This document shows positions 27,455 through 35,987 of a stretch of DNA of 47,499 nt, piece by piece. The position numbers were made by a program, and so were the translations under genes. Source of the DNA: an uncultured Methylococcaceae bacterium (GTDB lineage: Bacteria; Pseudomonadota; Gammaproteobacteria; Methylococcales; Methylococcaceae); the NCBI GenBank assembly GCA_903930145.1, contig CAIYXP010000333.1, positions 1 to 47,499 of the forward strand, given 5' to 3'. Position 1 is the stretch's first letter; each line of letters opens with the position of its first letter. The notes under the pieces were generated by a model. It was not told the DNA's origin. It saw only the letters and a program-made list of their open reading frames with translations, and searched no databases.

Positions 27455-27684
27455 GTGCTTTTCTCCTGTTTGGGCACACTGCCCCGCGCACCTTTATTAT
27501 GGCCGGGGGTCAGGTTTTGTTCAATCCAAGTTTGTACGTCTTCCGGACGAATCCGGGGAGCGCAACCCCGAATCCGGATGGCTTGCAATTCCCCTGTCTG
27601 AATCAGACGGCGAACCGTGCGGGAGGATATTCCGCCCATGGCCTTACCAGCCTCATCCAACGTCCAGAGCAGCGGTTCTGTCAT
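27265..27684 (-). CDS. Excisionase-like HTH protein, long overlap with int
   Basis: Start MTEPLLWTLDEAGKAMGGISSRTVRRLIQTG, a MerR/excisionase-type winged helix (ISSRTVRRLIQTGELQAIRIRG, PRIRPEDVQTWIEQN). It would direct excision or control integrase. The ORF runs 190 nt into the integrase gene in another frame. The last 60 residues there are basic and low-complexity with no family match, so either the gene genuinely overlaps or a shorter original stop has been lost. The start at 27684 is preferred over an upstream in-frame codon. Confidence 0.75.
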   Translation of the reverse strand: MTEPLLWTLDEAGKAMGGISSRTVRRLIQTGELQAIRIRGCAPRIRPEDVQTWIEQNLTPGHNKGARGSVPKQEKSTCLTNVKTAPFGGRHTPMPADAALGARLGLKIEKKPSPLKQNGSLKRTGKNNGESSQQELSGT

Positions 27685-27738
27685 AGTGAAGGTTCCTTTT
27701 TTGAAATTGTGTATTTCATGTTGTGGTGTCAGTCTCAA

Positions 27739-28083
27739 AATGATTTATATCCGCGCAATGGTTTTTGGTTGCTATATGTCAATACAAATTGACTATCGGC
27801 GACACAGCCATCCAGTGTGACCATCCTACAAATTCTTAGGGCATATGGGTGACTGAATAAATTTGCCAAATAGCAATCTTTCCCTGCACACAAACAGGTG
27901 GAAATGTGCAGCAGCCCTCCCCTGACCTGAAAAAAACCCACAGATCGAAGAGACCTGTGGGTTTTGTTCATATCAGTGGACAATCAATCCATCTACCACT
28001 AATTGTTTACTCTCGTAACGCATCCCTAGACTTGCCGTATATCGACAAGTCCGGGTTCACTCAGTCAGATTGAATTATGGCAG
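27739..28083. other. Gap between excisionase gene and ATPase gene
   Basis: No convincing gene is present. The region contains one strong terminator (27930-27965) and a weak inverted repeat GACTTG-CAAGTC (near 28030-28052). Regulatory sites for the int/xis transcript probably lie between the terminator and 27685, but I cannot name a promoter. Confidence 0.5.
27930..27965 (-). terminator. Rho-independent terminator of the element's leftward operon
   Basis: A perfect 11-bp stem (AAAACCCACAG / CTGTGGGTTTT) has an 11-nt loop. On the minus strand it is followed by seven T, and a T-run also flanks the other side. It stands about 120 nt after the stop of the broken ATPase gene, separating the module from xis-int. 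Confidence 0.85.
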
Positions 28084-29869
28084 TCAGGCGGCCTGTCGTG
28101 TTTCCACAGGCTCCGCCTCGACCACCGACAGCACATGGCCTTCCCCGTCCAGTTCCAGCGTGAAGCACTTGCCGAAAACCTTGGGGCAGCCCGCAAACGA
28201 CGGCAGCAAGCGTTGAATCGCCTTGGCCGGGTTTGCCGAAGTGTTGGCGACGACGAATTTCTCGAATGCCCATTCGTCTTGGTCCTTGACCGACTCGTTG
28301 AAGTTGTCATACACGTCAAAGTAGGAACTGGCCTGCCTGACCACACAGCCGGACGCATCGCCCTTGGGTACGATGAACAATCCCCCGTCTTCCCAGTACA
28401 TTGAATCACCCTCAATGTCCACGCTGTCATCGGCAAAGGTCAGGCGGTATTTTTCGCAGAAGGCCGTGTTTCCACTAACCCACTGGCCGTTAAAGTAAGC
28501 CCTATGGGTTTCGCCGACAATTTCCAATTGGACGGCTTGCTTGGTGAAATCGACTAGTTGTTGAAACAGCCAATGGCCTTTGTCCAGCGGGTTGTCATAC
28601 ACAAGCATTTCCTTGTGACAAGCGAACATCCACGGTGCTGCGCCGGTTTCGTCAATGTCGTCCAAATCGGCGATAGTGACTTTGCCTGTTTCCACGTCCT
28701 CGCGGGTGACTGGGCCAGCCGGTTCGAGGTTGACCGGGCTGCAACCCTCTTTAATTGGATAGTGCTGGATGTAGGCCAACACCCCCTTAGGGTTAACCGG
28801 CACGTCGTTGAGCAGTGCCAGACAATCCCACAGTCTGAGGGTATCGTAGCCTTCCGCGAATTTGACAGGTGAAAGCGTGTCCTTCAGCCCGTTGATTTTC
28901 GCGATGGCCTCTTGCCGGACAACCTGCTTGACCCGCTTGACGACTTGATCCTCGTCGATCAGCTTGTCGCGGTCAGGCAGTCTGGCATGGAACTGCCGCA
29001 AATCCAGATGGACAATGTTGACATCAAAATCCCCGCGCCAATGCCCTTTTGTGCGGTAAATCGGCAACCCTTGCAGGCACCTGTAACTCCTGCAATGTGT
29101 TTGTCCAGCTTTCGCCTGGCCCGAACCCCTTCAAATGCACTTTGCCGATTTCCGTGTCTATGAAATCCTTGCCGGAATTCAATGCCCACGGTCGATGTAA
29201 TGCCTGCCCGTTGAAGATGACCGGGATCGGAAACCCCTTCGCCAACTCGGACAGGCACGAGGCGACTTAGCTGGCATCGGGTTTGAAACCGCCCAGCCTG
29301 ACCGTCGTCACCCCACCCCAGCAGCGGTTGCCGATGGATTCGGCGGTGAAGAAAATGCCGCATGCCAAGCAATCATATACGCCCTCGGCATCAGGCCCTT
29401 GCACATTGGCCGAACCGCAGCCGCAGACATCGCCCTCGAAGCGGGACTCAGCCGGACAGCACACCCAAGGGGTCACCTTGACCGGCTTGAACGACAGGAT
29501 GTCCGCCGTGGACGTGGACACCCGCCCGCCCTTGCTTTCCACCTCCAAGTGCTGACAGGAAAAAAGCGCAGAAAGGAAGCCCAGACCAAAAGGCATCTCG
29601 TTTTCTATCGTTTCTGCGTCCCAGCCGGACTCGGCTAGGGTGAACAGGGTTTGGTAGTCCCCGATCCCGCAGCCGTCGTCACGGACAGTGAGGGTTTTGG
29701 TTTCCGGCACGAAGTCGATTTCAACTTTGGTCGCGCCTGCCCGCCTCGAATTTTGCAAGGCTTCCCCCAAAACTGTCGTCGCGTTGGTGAAGCTGAAGCG
29801 AAGATTGTTGACCAGCTTCTCTTGGTTGACCCGCAGGGCGGTTTCAGTGGTTTTGTTTACTTTGGACAT
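28084..29869 (-). pseudogene. GHKL (HSP90-like) ATPase protein, nonsense codon plus frameshift
   Basis: The first 200 codons (from ATG 29869, MSKVNKTTETALRVNQ) form a GHKL ATP-binding domain. The N-box is VLGEALQNSRRAGATKVEI, G1 is RDDGCGIGDY and G2 is FGLGFLSALFS; a Cys cluster (CGCGSANVQ; CLACGIFF) follows. A TAA at 29267-29269 interrupts the frame, and the same frame then continues as VASCLSELAKGFPIPVIFNGQ. Near 29075-29080 it shifts (+1 or -2) into a frame that continues from about 29067 (PIYRTKGHWRGDFDVNIVHLDL) to the stop at 28084. The repaired product would be near 595 aa. Two independent lesions argue for decay more than sequencing error. Leader-RNA copy 12 precedes it. Confidence 0.78.
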
Positions 29870-29948
29870 CTTGGTTTCCTCAAAAATGAAGCCTTGGGGA
29901 AACGGATCGCCCCTTGTGGGGATTCTCTGTCCCCGCAAGGCGGTGGTT
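29870..29948 (-). ncRNA. Structured leader, copy 12 (ATPase gene)
   Basis: Minus-strand 5' leader ending at the ATG. CCCC-acaa-GGGG forms the inner hairpin. GTTTCC in the leader pairs with GGAAAC close to the start codon, enclosing the ribosome-binding site region. The 5' part is more divergent than other copies. Confidence 0.55.
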
Positions 29949-30035
29949 GAAACTGCCGAAACCATCGGCAGTTGTGGTTGACCGGGAGGCTTCTCTGTTA
30001 GAAGAAACCCCGCCGGCAAAATCGAAAAACCCGAA

Positions 30036-31110
30036 TCAGATCACAGACGGGAAGCCCGGAACCCCGATCCGGTTGAGGACATTCAGCCAGTCAATGCTTT
30101 TATCATCGCCCAGCAGTGACGCTGGCGGGATATGCAGACTGGCGGCAATGCCCCGTTCGGACAAACGCTTGGCTAGTTTTCGGGCAGAATCCCCGCCGAC
30201 ACCCTTGCGGTCCAAGTCCCCCCAAATGGCAACATGCTTAGTTCCAGATGGAGGCTCAAACCTTTCCAGCAGGGTGCAACTCAACGCCGCCCAGACCGCC
30301 ATGCCGGTGGCCTGACGGACAGCCAGTGCGGTTTCGATGCCCTCGGCGATGCCAATGACAGATTCGGCTTGGCATAGGCGCACAGCACCCCCGGTCAAAC
30401 AGCGGTCTGACGGGTACGGCATGAACTTTTTGGGGTAAGGCAAATTGGCTTTTTTGCCATCATTCGTCAGGAAAGTACGGTGCATGGTGACGGGCTTGCC
30501 GTCCGCACCCGGACACCAAGGCCAGCATTGCAGGATGCCGTCCGAGATAAACCTCATCCTCCCAATAGGGCATGGCAGGGTGAAACCGGAACGGCATGTT
30601 CTTGGGCAGTATTTCAGGGTTTAGACCTCGACTCTGAAGATAGGCTTTCACCAAGGACGATTTTGGTTCGTCCCAAGGCAAAGACGCTTTCCAAGCATCT
30701 CTCAGCAGTCCCCTGACATGGGCATCGTCCTGATTCTTGGGTTTTGTGACAGTTAGCGGCTTGTGTCTTGGCAAGCCACTAGAAAACGAAACGCCATTCA
30801 AAGTGCTTGCAACCGCCTTCAGCGTGTCCGGGAAAGACCAGCCGCGCAGCCACATCAGCAGGGCAAACCCGTCCGGCTTGGAACCGCACGAGTTGCAGAT
30901 GCCGCCGCCCGAAACTTCGGCATCGCGGTACAGTCGGAAACCGTCGTGTCCGCCGTGGACAGGGCAGGCACTGTGCCGACCCGGACGGGCCAGTGCCGGT
31001 TCCAATTCCGGGCATAGGCTTTCCAGAATGGACAGCCAGCGGCCCCTTGCGGCTAGGCGGACGGGGGTGGATTCGATGTTGTTGCTTATGCTCAGGGTCG
31101 TTGGGTACAT
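30036..31110 (-). pseudogene. TraC/Toprim-type primase, single frameshift
   Basis: A 358-codon element primase. The N-terminal zinc-binding region (ACPVHGGHDGF ... GGGICNSCGS) is followed by the segment YLQSRGLNPEILPKNMPFRFH. Near 30506-30512 the frame breaks. Deleting one G from a GGG reads VSGADGKPVTMHRTFL and restores the C-terminal Toprim domain (IGIAEGIETALAV; VAIWGDLDRKGVGGDSARKLA). It is expected to prime the single strand after conjugative transfer or during element replication. Leader copy 13 precedes it. Sequencing error cannot be excluded. Confidence 0.82.
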
Positions 31111-31196
31111 GGATTACCTCCGATAAGAAAAATCCCGCCTTGAAAAAAACCTAGCCATAAGGAATGGCAGATTTTCAGGAAAGCGGGTGGGATGGG
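31111..31196 (-). ncRNA. Structured leader, copy 13 (primase gene), divergent
   Basis: The start-proximal helix is intact (GGATT pairs with AATCC directly before ATG, with CGGAGG in the loop). The 5' part differs from other copies: an outer CCCGC/GCGGG stem around a GCCAT/ATGGC hairpin. Confidence 0.5.
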
Positions 31197-31352
31197 ATGA
31201 ATGGGTTACCATTCACCGAAACGAAACAATCCCGCTTGCGGGGACTGTTTCCGTGGATGGGCGGCCATCCGTGGCCTTGAATATGAGTCATTCCGAGACC
31301 TAGTGATGGGTTTGGCTGGCTTTGACCAGTCATCACGCCCATCCAATCAAGG

Positions 31353-31808
31353 CTAAGCGGCTTGGGCTTTTGCCTGAACAACCGAAGAGGATGAAATGGA
31401 CGGCAACAGTTGTAGCAATTGCCGCAAGTCGATCCCTTCGTCCTTAAGATGCTGCGTGGCCTTTTCCAAGTTCCATTCACGCTTGGCCTGGGCCTTGGCT
31501 TCCGGGGTTGGCCCGTAAAAGTCCACGCCGGGTTCACTCTCGTACTCGTACTCTACATGAAACCCATCCAGCGCGAATCGGGCGAGATTGTCCAAGGTGG
31601 CATCCATTTCGCCGATGAACCCATGCCCGCAATTCCGCTCGGGAAACTGGAAATCCATCCAGACCGTGCCGTCGTCGGCCATGGTCTGTTCAATACTGGC
31701 ATCGTAGGCCCATTTGACGAGCTTGCCGAGTTCGTTGATGGCTTCTTCCATTTCTGGGGTAAGCTTGGGGAAGTGGATTTCAGTTGTGCAGGCATAGTAG
31801 GCGGTCAT
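31353..31808 (-). CDS. Hypothetical protein (151 aa), element gene
   Basis: Start MTAYYACTTEIHFPKLTPEMEEAI. It is acidic, with motifs DGTVWMDFQFPERNCGHG and EYESEPGVDFYGPTPEAKAQAKREW. No signal peptide or membrane segment, and I do not recognise a family. Its ATG overlaps the stop of the 88-aa gene by 4 nt (ATGA), so it is translationally coupled and has no structured leader of its own. I chose the start by that coupling. Confidence 0.7.
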   Translation of the reverse strand: MTAYYACTTEIHFPKLTPEMEEAINELGKLVKWAYDASIEQTMADDGTVWMDFQFPERNCGHGFIGEMDATLDNLARFALDGFHVEYEYESEPGVDFYGPTPEAKAQAKREWNLEKATQHLKDEGIDLRQLLQLLPSISSSSVVQAKAQAA

Positions 31809-32071
31809 GCGAAACCTCCCTCTATACCGGGGATGTCGGGGTGGCAAGCATCACCAAGGGAACAGCCGTCAAGACCCGTGTGCCTGTTCCTATGGAACCG
31901 GGCCACTTCCATCAAATCCTTCAACTTTTCCGTTATCTCAGCACCTGACGTGCCGGAGCACTTCAGTCCGTCAAGGTCGAGCACTGCCACGTCCACATTG
32001 GGGTCGGCATAGACATAGGCGAAACCGCCAGACAAGGTGATCAGCACTTTCGGGTTGTTGTTTGGTTTCAT
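31805..32071 (-). CDS. Hypothetical protein (88 aa), element gene
   Basis: Start MKPNNNPKVLITLSGGFAYVYADPNVDVAVLDLDGLK, an alternating beta-strand pattern, then EITEKLKDLMEVARFHRN. No family recognised. It is the first gene of a two-gene coupled unit with the 151-aa gene and carries leader copy 11. Confidence 0.7.
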   Translation of the reverse strand: MKPNNNPKVLITLSGGFAYVYADPNVDVAVLDLDGLKCSGTSGAEITEKLKDLMEVARFHRNRHTGLDGCSLGDACHPDIPGIEGGFA

Positions 32072-32134
32072 CTAAAGGTCTCCTGAAAAGTAACGGGAGG
32101 AGACCCCAAACGGGAGCGCCTCCCGGTCGGGTTG
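32072..32134 (-). ncRNA. Structured leader, copy 11 (88-aa gene)
   Basis: GGTCTCC pairs perfectly with GGAGACC five bases before ATG. Upstream, CGGGAG-gcg-CTCCCG forms a perfect hairpin. The GGGAGG strand can alternatively pair with the CCTCCC that overlaps the first helix. Confidence 0.7.
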
Positions 32135-32290
32135 AAGTTGAGCCTGTCCAGATGGAATTTCCCGGAAAGGCAATCTGTAAAAACGCAGGCCAGCCAGCTA
32201 AGAACCGGCTTGCGCTGTTTGAAAAAAGTCAAAATCTGAGTCAAATTCCGGCTGTCCAGGCTGGATTTCCAGACGGACTGGCATCCTGCC

Positions 32291-32785
32291 TCAAAGCAAA
32301 CCGGCCTCGGCAAACGAGAAGACACCCTCCGAGCCGACCACAAAGTGGTCCAACACGCGGATGTCCACCAGCCCCAAGGCGGCTTTCAGCCGTTGCGTGA
32401 CGGCTTTGTCGGCCTCGCTGGGCGCGACATCGCCCGAAGGATGATTGTGGAAGAAAATGGTCGCTACAGCGTGACTGTCCAAAGCGGCCCTCACCACCTC
32501 GCGTGGATAGACGCTTGTGCCGTCGATGCTGCCCCGGAACAACTCGGCCATTTTGATCAAACGGTGTTTTTGGTCCAGAAACAGGCATCCGAAAATTTCG
32601 TAATCCAGTTCGCATAGCTGAAGCTGGATCGCCTCCTTCGCCGCATTAGGCGAGGTCAGCGAAGCACCGCGCTTGAATTTCATGGCGACTTGCCGATTGG
32701 CTTCGGCGATCACGGTTTCCGCATCCGCCAGCCGGTATTCACCGGCAGCGTCGAGGACGTACAAAGGAGTTTGGTGTTGGTTCAT
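32291..32785 (-). CDS. radC: RadC family JAB-domain protein
   Basis: A 164-aa RadC-type protein carrying only the JAB/MPN domain, as in mobile-element copies. The metal-site signature is FFHNHPSGDVAPSEAD (HxHPSG...D, about 111-126), with Glu/His partners earlier (DYEIFGCLFLD). No N-terminal helix-hairpin-helix is present. The true activity of RadC proteins is unclear; plasmid and element copies are common beside recombination genes. Leader copy 2 precedes it, the textbook position for the radC RNA motif. Confidence 0.93.
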   Translation of the reverse strand: MNQHQTPLYVLDAAGEYRLADAETVIAEANRQVAMKFKRGASLTSPNAAKEAIQLQLCELDYEIFGCLFLDQKHRLIKMAELFRGSIDGTSVYPREVVRAALDSHAVATIFFHNHPSGDVAPSEADKAVTQRLKAALGLVDIRVLDHFVVGSEGVFSFAEAGLL

Positions 32786-32853
32786 GGTCTGCTCCTGTTG
32801 GTTAGGGGCAGACCAAGCCCTTGAAGGGGCAAGGCTGCCCCAGTAGGGTTGAT
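32786..32853 (-). ncRNA. Structured leader, copy 2 (radC), radC-motif-like
   Basis: This is the clearest copy. D strand CAGACC (+ coordinates 32786-32791) is adjacent to the ATG and pairs with C strand GGTCTG (32809-32814); AGGAG sits in the loop. C extended (GGTCTGCCCC, 32805-32814) also pairs with A strand GGGGCAGCC (32833-32841), enclosing the hairpin CCCTT/AAGGG. The A:C and C:D helices share bases and cannot both form. Confidence 0.8.
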
Positions 32854-32859
32854 GTCGTG

Positions 32860-32893
32860 AAAAAATTACGGCTCGGTGAAAATCACCGGGCCG
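32860..32893 (-). terminator. Rho-independent terminator after the 168-aa membrane gene
   Basis: Minus strand CGGCCCGGTG-atttt-CACCGAGCCG with one mismatch is followed by TAATTTTTTC. It ends the upstream gene (stop at 32912) before the radC leader begins. Confidence 0.75.
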
Positions 32894-32911
32894 TTGACTA
32901 GAGCCAAGCCG

Positions 32912-33418
32912 TCAATGCATGAAATGGCTGGTCTCTACCACGCGAGTCCTGTCCGCTTGGCCTTTTGAGGACAAAGGGCCAAAGCCACCGGACACGGCGG
33001 TTTGTTGCGAGGGCAATTCCTGCCTGCCCAAGCCAAACAGGTCGCCCCGAATGGCATTCTGGTTATTGCGTGGGTTCGCCAATTGCGCCATGAGCGATTG
33101 GAGTTCCTGCCGTTTTTGCCCGATGGCAATTTCCAAGTCGAGGTTCGACAGAAGGCTGGTTTCCCGGCTGGCTCGCGGACCCCGTTCAAGCAGGCTGCGG
33201 CGAGTTTCGCGGGAGGTTGAATCCCAATCCCTGTCCACGGCGGGCAGGGTCATGGTTGGCGGAACCTTGGCCTGCTTTGCGCGGGGCTTCCGGCGAAAAG
33301 AAACAAGGCGTTTTATGCTTCCGGCAATCGAGACAACCAAGAACTTCAATACCTTGGCAATCAGCCAGAGGACGAAGATCAAGGCGGCGACTGCGGACAG
33401 TCCGATGACAAAGTACAT
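32912..33418 (-). CDS. Single-pass membrane protein, hypothetical (168 aa)
   Basis: The N-terminal helix VIGLSAVAALIFVLWLIAKVLKFLVV (about 3-28) anchors it in the membrane. A basic stretch (KRLVSFRRKPRAKQAK) places the rest in the cytoplasm, with a coiled-coil-like segment ETSLLSNLDLEIAIGQKRQELQSLMAQL (about 88-115). I recognise no family. Leader copy 10 precedes it and a terminator follows, so it is its own unit. Confidence 0.7.
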   Translation of the reverse strand: MYFVIGLSAVAALIFVLWLIAKVLKFLVVSIAGSIKRLVSFRRKPRAKQAKVPPTMTLPAVDRDWDSTSRETRRSLLERGPRASRETSLLSNLDLEIAIGQKRQELQSLMAQLANPRNNQNAIRGDLFGLGRQELPSQQTAVSGGFGPLSSKGQADRTRVVETSHFMH

Positions 33419-33500
33419 GGTTAGGTTTCCCCTGTTTGTTCAAGACGGCACAGGGAGAAACACCCCTCTAGGGAGTTATTCTCCCCTGTCGGGTGGTTTG
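33419..33500 (-). ncRNA. Structured leader, copy 10 (membrane protein)
   Basis: CTCCCT/AGGGG hairpin core; GTTTCTCCC can pair with upstream GGGAGAA or with downstream GGGGAAAC near the ATG. Same layout as copies 1-3, with divergent sequence. Confidence 0.6.
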
Positions 33501-33684
33501 GAAAGCGACATGTCGGAGGCGAAGCCCACGGCATGGCGGTCGGTTGGCTGTTTGTTTGGATACCCCAGCTAGGTATGTCGAATGCCAGTCCGAATCGGAA
33601 CAGGCACAAGAATCCGCTTTTTCGATGTCGGCCCAGTGAGGCACTGGGTTACAGTCGGCAAGGCCAAAAGCAAGGCCAGCATGG

Positions 33685-33712
33685 AAAAAGCGCCGACAAA
33701 AGATGTCGGCGC
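33685..33712 (-). terminator. Rho-independent terminator after the CobT-like gene
   Basis: Perfect 8-bp stem GCGCCGAC / GTCGGCGC with a 7-nt loop and a T5 tract on the minus strand, 14 nt after the CobT-like stop codon. Confidence 0.85.
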
Positions 33713-33725
33713 AAAAGGTTTCAGC

Positions 33726-35666
33726 TTACGCTGTGATCAACAAATCTTCGGCAAGGGCGAACAATTGGGTTCGCAGTTGGGAGATGTTGTCGATCCTGAT
33801 GGATTTGGGGAACAGATGGCTGACATCGATCCCCAGCCCGATGCCGACCGCTTCGATGCCGGAACGCTGGCAGCGCTCCAGAATGTCCAAGGCCGACAAC
33901 CGGCTATCGGGGTCACCGTCAGTCAACACCATGACCACTTTTCTGGGTTCCCGGCACATCAGCAGTGATGCTGCCGCAAACCAGATGGCCTCAGCCATCG
34001 GGGTACTGCCGTGCGGCACCAAGGCAAAGTAGCCGACATTGGGTCTGATTCGTTGGCCGTGGCGGAGCAGTGAGTAAACCGACTGCCCGTCACTGCCCGG
34101 AAAGGCGGTGATGCCCAGATTCACGCCGGGGATGCCCTCGAAGGCCATGGACAGGGCCATTGCAGCATCGATAGCCAGCGAAAGGCGTTTTCCGACGTTG
34201 CGGCCCGACGAGTCTATGGCATCACAGTTCATGCTGGACGAACAGTCGATGACCAAGTGCATTGCCGTGTTCGGGTTTGGCTTGTGCGCCATGCGCCCAA
34301 ATACGCGGGTGTCACCGGTTGGCAGCTTGTGCAACTGCCGTGCTTCAATCCGACTTCCGCTGCGCTTAAGCACGGGCCGATTTCTACGATGCGACTGCAC
34401 AATGCCTTGCAACGCCGCCCGGATTTTGCCGGACTCGCCTTGCACCCTTTGGTAAAGCGCCACACCTAAGGCATCGTGGCGTTTTGGTTCCTCTCCATTC
34501 GGCAGACAAATAGTGGACTCTTGCGATGCGTCAATCTTGAGCAGGTCTTTCACCGTGTCGAAGACGTCCGGTTCCAGTTCGTCGTCGGTCGTGTTCAGGA
34601 TTTTCTGAATAAGACCGTTGAAATTTGGAATCTGGGGATCATCACCGTCATCCTGCCCACCACACCCGTTGCTTGGTATGCCACTGCCGCTGTTGGCGAA
34701 ATCGCCTGTTGGCTGGCTTTCACCGTCCGAACCGCTTGGGCTTTCCGGGGTTTGGGAAGAAGGCTTTGCCGGTTTGCCGCCATCATCCATCCCGCTTCCG
34801 GCATCATTGCCGTCGCTGTTGGCTTGGTTTGGCATGCCCTCATCGTCATTTTCGCCGTCGTCCTTTCCAGTGGATGGCGATGAAGCCTGACTGTCTTGTT
34901 CAGGATCACTACCTTGGTTTTCGTTGGCATTCCCACTTTGGCAGGATTGCGAATCATCATGATCAGATTCCCCCGGTTGACTCTGATTGTCCTGACCGGA
35001 CGGCGGACTATTGGGATTGTTGGCTTTTTGTTCGCTCTCCTTGCGTTCCTCCTCTTCGATCATGTCGAGGATTCGGTCGGTCAAGGACAGGCAGTCCTGT
35101 TCGCAAGTCAATTCATCAGGCACTTCGGACAGCAAGCCCTTAAGCCTGATGACCGCCCCCTTGGGGAACGCGGCTTCCAATGCCTTCTCGGTTTCGTCCA
35201 ACAAGGGCTTAAATGCCGACTGTCCAAGCACCCGGTTTCGCAGGCTTTTCAGCACATAGCCAAGGAGGATGTCGCCCGGATGGTCGTCTTTTCGCTTGGA
35301 TTGGATAACGCCTTTGGCGATCATATTCTCGAATGCCTTCCTGATGGTCAGCTTGGTTCCGGGGTATTCTTTGGCCCCTTCGAACTCGATCCTGACATCT
35401 TCGATGACGTTGCATAGCCGCCTGCGTATTGCCCGGTCTCCGAAATCGAGGCTGAAATCGGAATACCTGATATGGAATGACTCGTGGGCCAAAAGCCCCC
35501 AGGCGAAATCCTTGTAGTCAGGGTCGTCGCCGTCGTAACCGGGAAGTTGGATGACTTCGCCATTGGTGAAGGCTTCGTCCCCGCCGACGCGGACTTTGAT
35601 GCCGAAGCGCTGCCCGATGGCGGCGGCGACGATGGGGAATGCTCGTTGCAAGGTTCTGTCTTTCAT
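33726..35666 (-). CDS. CobT-like VWA-domain protein
   Basis: A 646-aa protein resembling cobaltochelatase CobT as found in mobile elements. The N-terminal part (ALQ... FAWGLLAHESFHIRYSDFSLDFGDRAIRRRLCNVIEDVRIE, about 65-105) has an HExxH-like metal site. A long Asp/Ser/Gly/Gln-rich linker (about 215-355) follows, then a C-terminal VWA domain with MIDAS DCSSSMN (about 500), the Thr site HGSTPMAEAI and LTDGDPDSR. I chose the ATG at 35666 (MKDRTLQRAFPIVAAAI). It forms a likely complex with the CobS-like AAA+ protein encoded upstream. No cobalamin genes are around, so a role in cobalt chelation is unlikely. Confidence 0.88.
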   Translation of the reverse strand: MKDRTLQRAFPIVAAAIGQRFGIKVRVGGDEAFTNGEVIQLPGYDGDDPDYKDFAWGLLAHESFHIRYSDFSLDFGDRAIRRRLCNVIEDVRIEFEGAKEYPGTKLTIRKAFENMIAKGVIQSKRKDDHPGDILLGYVLKSLRNRVLGQSAFKPLLDETEKALEAAFPKGAVIRLKGLLSEVPDELTCEQDCLSLTDRILDMIEEEERKESEQKANNPNSPPSGQDNQSQPGESDHDDSQSCQSGNANENQGSDPEQDSQASSPSTGKDDGENDDEGMPNQANSDGNDAGSGMDDGGKPAKPSSQTPESPSGSDGESQPTGDFANSGSGIPSNGCGGQDDGDDPQIPNFNGLIQKILNTTDDELEPDVFDTVKDLLKIDASQESTICLPNGEEPKRHDALGVALYQRVQGESGKIRAALQGIVQSHRRNRPVLKRSGSRIEARQLHKLPTGDTRVFGRMAHKPNPNTAMHLVIDCSSSMNCDAIDSSGRNVGKRLSLAIDAAMALSMAFEGIPGVNLGITAFPGSDGQSVYSLLRHGQRIRPNVGYFALVPHGSTPMAEAIWFAAASLLMCREPRKVVMVLTDGDPDSRLSALDILERCQRSGIEAVGIGLGIDVSHLFPKSIRIDNISQLRTQLFALAEDLLITA

Positions 35667-35741
35667 GGGTTTGCTCCTCGTAAATGGAAAAAAGGGGCAA
35701 ACCAAGTCCCCATGGGGCTGGAATGCCCCATTGGGGTTTAC
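35667..35741 (-). ncRNA. Structured leader, copy 3 (CobT-like gene)
   Basis: GGTTTG (35698-35703) pairs with CAAACC (35668-35673), which ends one base before the ATG, with GAGGAG in the loop. CCCC-at-GGGG forms the inner hairpin. GGGGCA upstream pairs with TGCCCC of the shared strand. Confidence 0.78.
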
Positions 35742-35968
35742 TGATGGGTCGGCGGATGGCCGAGCTTATCGACGGAAATGCGACGGCCTTTTTCATCGAG
35801 ATAATGATCCAGACCAAATCGCAGGGCTTCCCGACGGGCGGCAGCGTGGGTGTTGCCATCCACAAAGCCCTGTGTCTTGTGGAAAAGTCCTCCTGGCCCC
35901 AAAACACCAAACTCTGTTTGCCATCCCAAGGGAGGTACACCGCAATTTATAATCTTGACTGTTTTCAT
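35738..35968 (-). CDS. Small hypothetical protein (76 aa)
   Basis: Start MKTVKIINCGVPPLGWQTEFGVLG; the C-terminal half is basic (ARREALRFGLDHYLDEKGRRISVDKL). It starts 19 nt after the DUF3150 stop, without leader or strong ribosome site, suggesting coupling. Its 3' end touches copy 3 of the leader. I do not recognise a family. Confidence 0.55.
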   Translation of the reverse strand: MKTVKIINCGVPPLGWQTEFGVLGPGGLFHKTQGFVDGNTHAAARREALRFGLDHYLDEKGRRISVDKLGHPPTHQ

Positions 35969-35987
35969 GTCTTTTGCGATTTCACAG

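Noticed and set aside
27735-27983. 82-aa minus-strand ORF
   Set aside because: It runs through the strong terminator at 27930-27965, has no family similarity or ribosome site, and its composition looks random.
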